Shown piece by piece: positions 63,694 through 64,000 of a stretch of 64,000 bases of DNA. The DNA lies in the NCBI GenBank assembly GCA_964577615.1, contig CAZNZW010000007.1, forward strand, positions 1-64,000. The letters are read 5' to 3'. The first letter of the stretch is position 1. Each line of letters starts with the position of its first letter. The notes beneath the pieces are model-generated. The model ran no database searches, had not been told where the DNA came from, and saw only the letters and a list, made by a program, of their open reading frames with translations. The translations under genes were made by a program, and so were the position numbers. The DNA is from QNYZ01 sp964577615. Lineage in GTDB: Bacteria; Desulfobacterota; Desulfobacteria; Desulfobacterales; QNYZ01.

Positions 63694-64000
63694 TTATAGT
63701 TCACTCACATTCATACCACGGCTCTTGGCAACTTCTTCAGGGCTCCGCAGTTGAGACAGTCCCTCTATTGTAGCCTTAACCACATTATGAGAATTATGGG
63801 ATCCCATGCATTTTGTCAGGATATTCTGAACCCCGACAGCTTCAAGTACAGCGCGAACCGCGCCGCCAGCAATCAGTCCCGTGCCCTCTGCGGCCGGTTT
63901 CAGGAGAACACGTCCGGCACCGAAATGGCCGATGACTTTATATGGGATCGTTCCTTCCATCAGGGGAACATCAATCATATTCTTTTTCGCTTTTTCGACA
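63694..64000 (-). CDS. rpsE: 30S ribosomal protein S5 (cut at the window edge)
   Basis: The visible C-terminal part continues to the last base of the window; the N-terminus lies beyond. It reads VEKAKKNMIDVPLMEGTIPY, then HFGAGRVLLKPAAEGTGLIAGGAVRAVLEAVGVQNILTK, a clear S5 signature. The Met at 63978 is internal. Confidence 0.97.
   Translation of the reverse strand, partial: VEKAKKNMIDVPLMEGTIPYKVIGHFGAGRVLLKPAAEGTGLIAGGAVRAVLEAVGVQNILTKCMGSHNSHNVVKATIEGLSQLRSPEEVAKSRGMNVSEL

Noticed and set aside
1..64000. tRNA, rRNA, CRISPR, transposase or prophage genes
   Set aside because: Read for cloverleaf-like, repeated-spacer and transposase-like patterns on both strands; none was convincing.

Overview
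The window looks like a chromosomal segment of a strictly anaerobic, Gram-negative Desulfobacterota-type bacterium (sulfate-reducer or syntroph relatives). This is inferred from gene content: a complex I operon without the NADH-oxidising module, two TRAP transporters, a corrinoid-activating ATPase homologue, a CooC-type ATPase, AcuB/AcuC/Sir2 proteins and lipoprotein machinery. No taxonomic marker was compared by search. There are no tRNAs, rRNAs, CRISPR arrays or insertion sequences that I can see.

Region 1 (0.2-8.5 kb, moderate GC) is a signalling and envelope cluster. It holds a cytoplasmic-FHA / periplasmic lytic transglycosylase fusion, a double-FHA membrane protein, a secreted trypsin-like protease, a Ser/Thr kinase with a PEGA tail, a redoxin-TPR-CsgG protein whose redoxin lacks its cysteines, and a CsgG-like lipoprotein. 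The set suggests a phosphothreonine-controlled envelope device. It is the best candidate here for an undescribed system.

Region 2 (8.5-30.6 kb, GC-rich) is mostly housekeeping. It has lnt, prfB with an intact programmed +1 frameshift, an HD hydrolase, a pqiA-pqiA-pqiB-pqiC lipid-transport operon, a queuosine-precursor transporter, a beta-helix exoprotein, mutM, a PAS/GAF/PilZ regulator, a RACo-like ASKHA protein without its ferredoxin domain, Sir2, an MBL hydrolase, prmA, AcuB, AcuC, a CooC-type ATPase, a secreted hydrolase-like protein and miaA.

Region 3 (30.6-45.4 kb) looks like a carboxylic-acid uptake and conversion locus. A TAXI-TRAP pair diverges from an operon that encodes an isocitrate-lyase/PEP-mutase family lyase, LeuC-, LeuD- and LeuB-type enzymes, an HMG-CoA-lyase-like enzyme and a DctPQM TRAP transporter. 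A GntR regulator, an aminotransferase, a flavodoxin-fold oxidoreductase and an N-formylglutamate amidohydrolase family protein follow. Both TRAP operons have a strong hairpin between the binding-protein gene and the permease gene.

Region 4 (46-57.7 kb) is one tightly overlapped complex I operon, nuoABCDHIJK, then two NuoL/MrpD-like subunits separated by a two-helix protein, then nuoM and nuoN. That gives four antiporter-like subunits and no NuoEFG. A 59-residue Fis-type DNA-binding protein follows.

Region 5 (58-64 kb, minus strand, much more AT-rich) is the spc/alpha ribosomal operon: rpsE (cut by the window edge), rpmD, rplO, secY, infA, rpmJ, rpsM, rpsK, rpsD, rpoA and rplQ.
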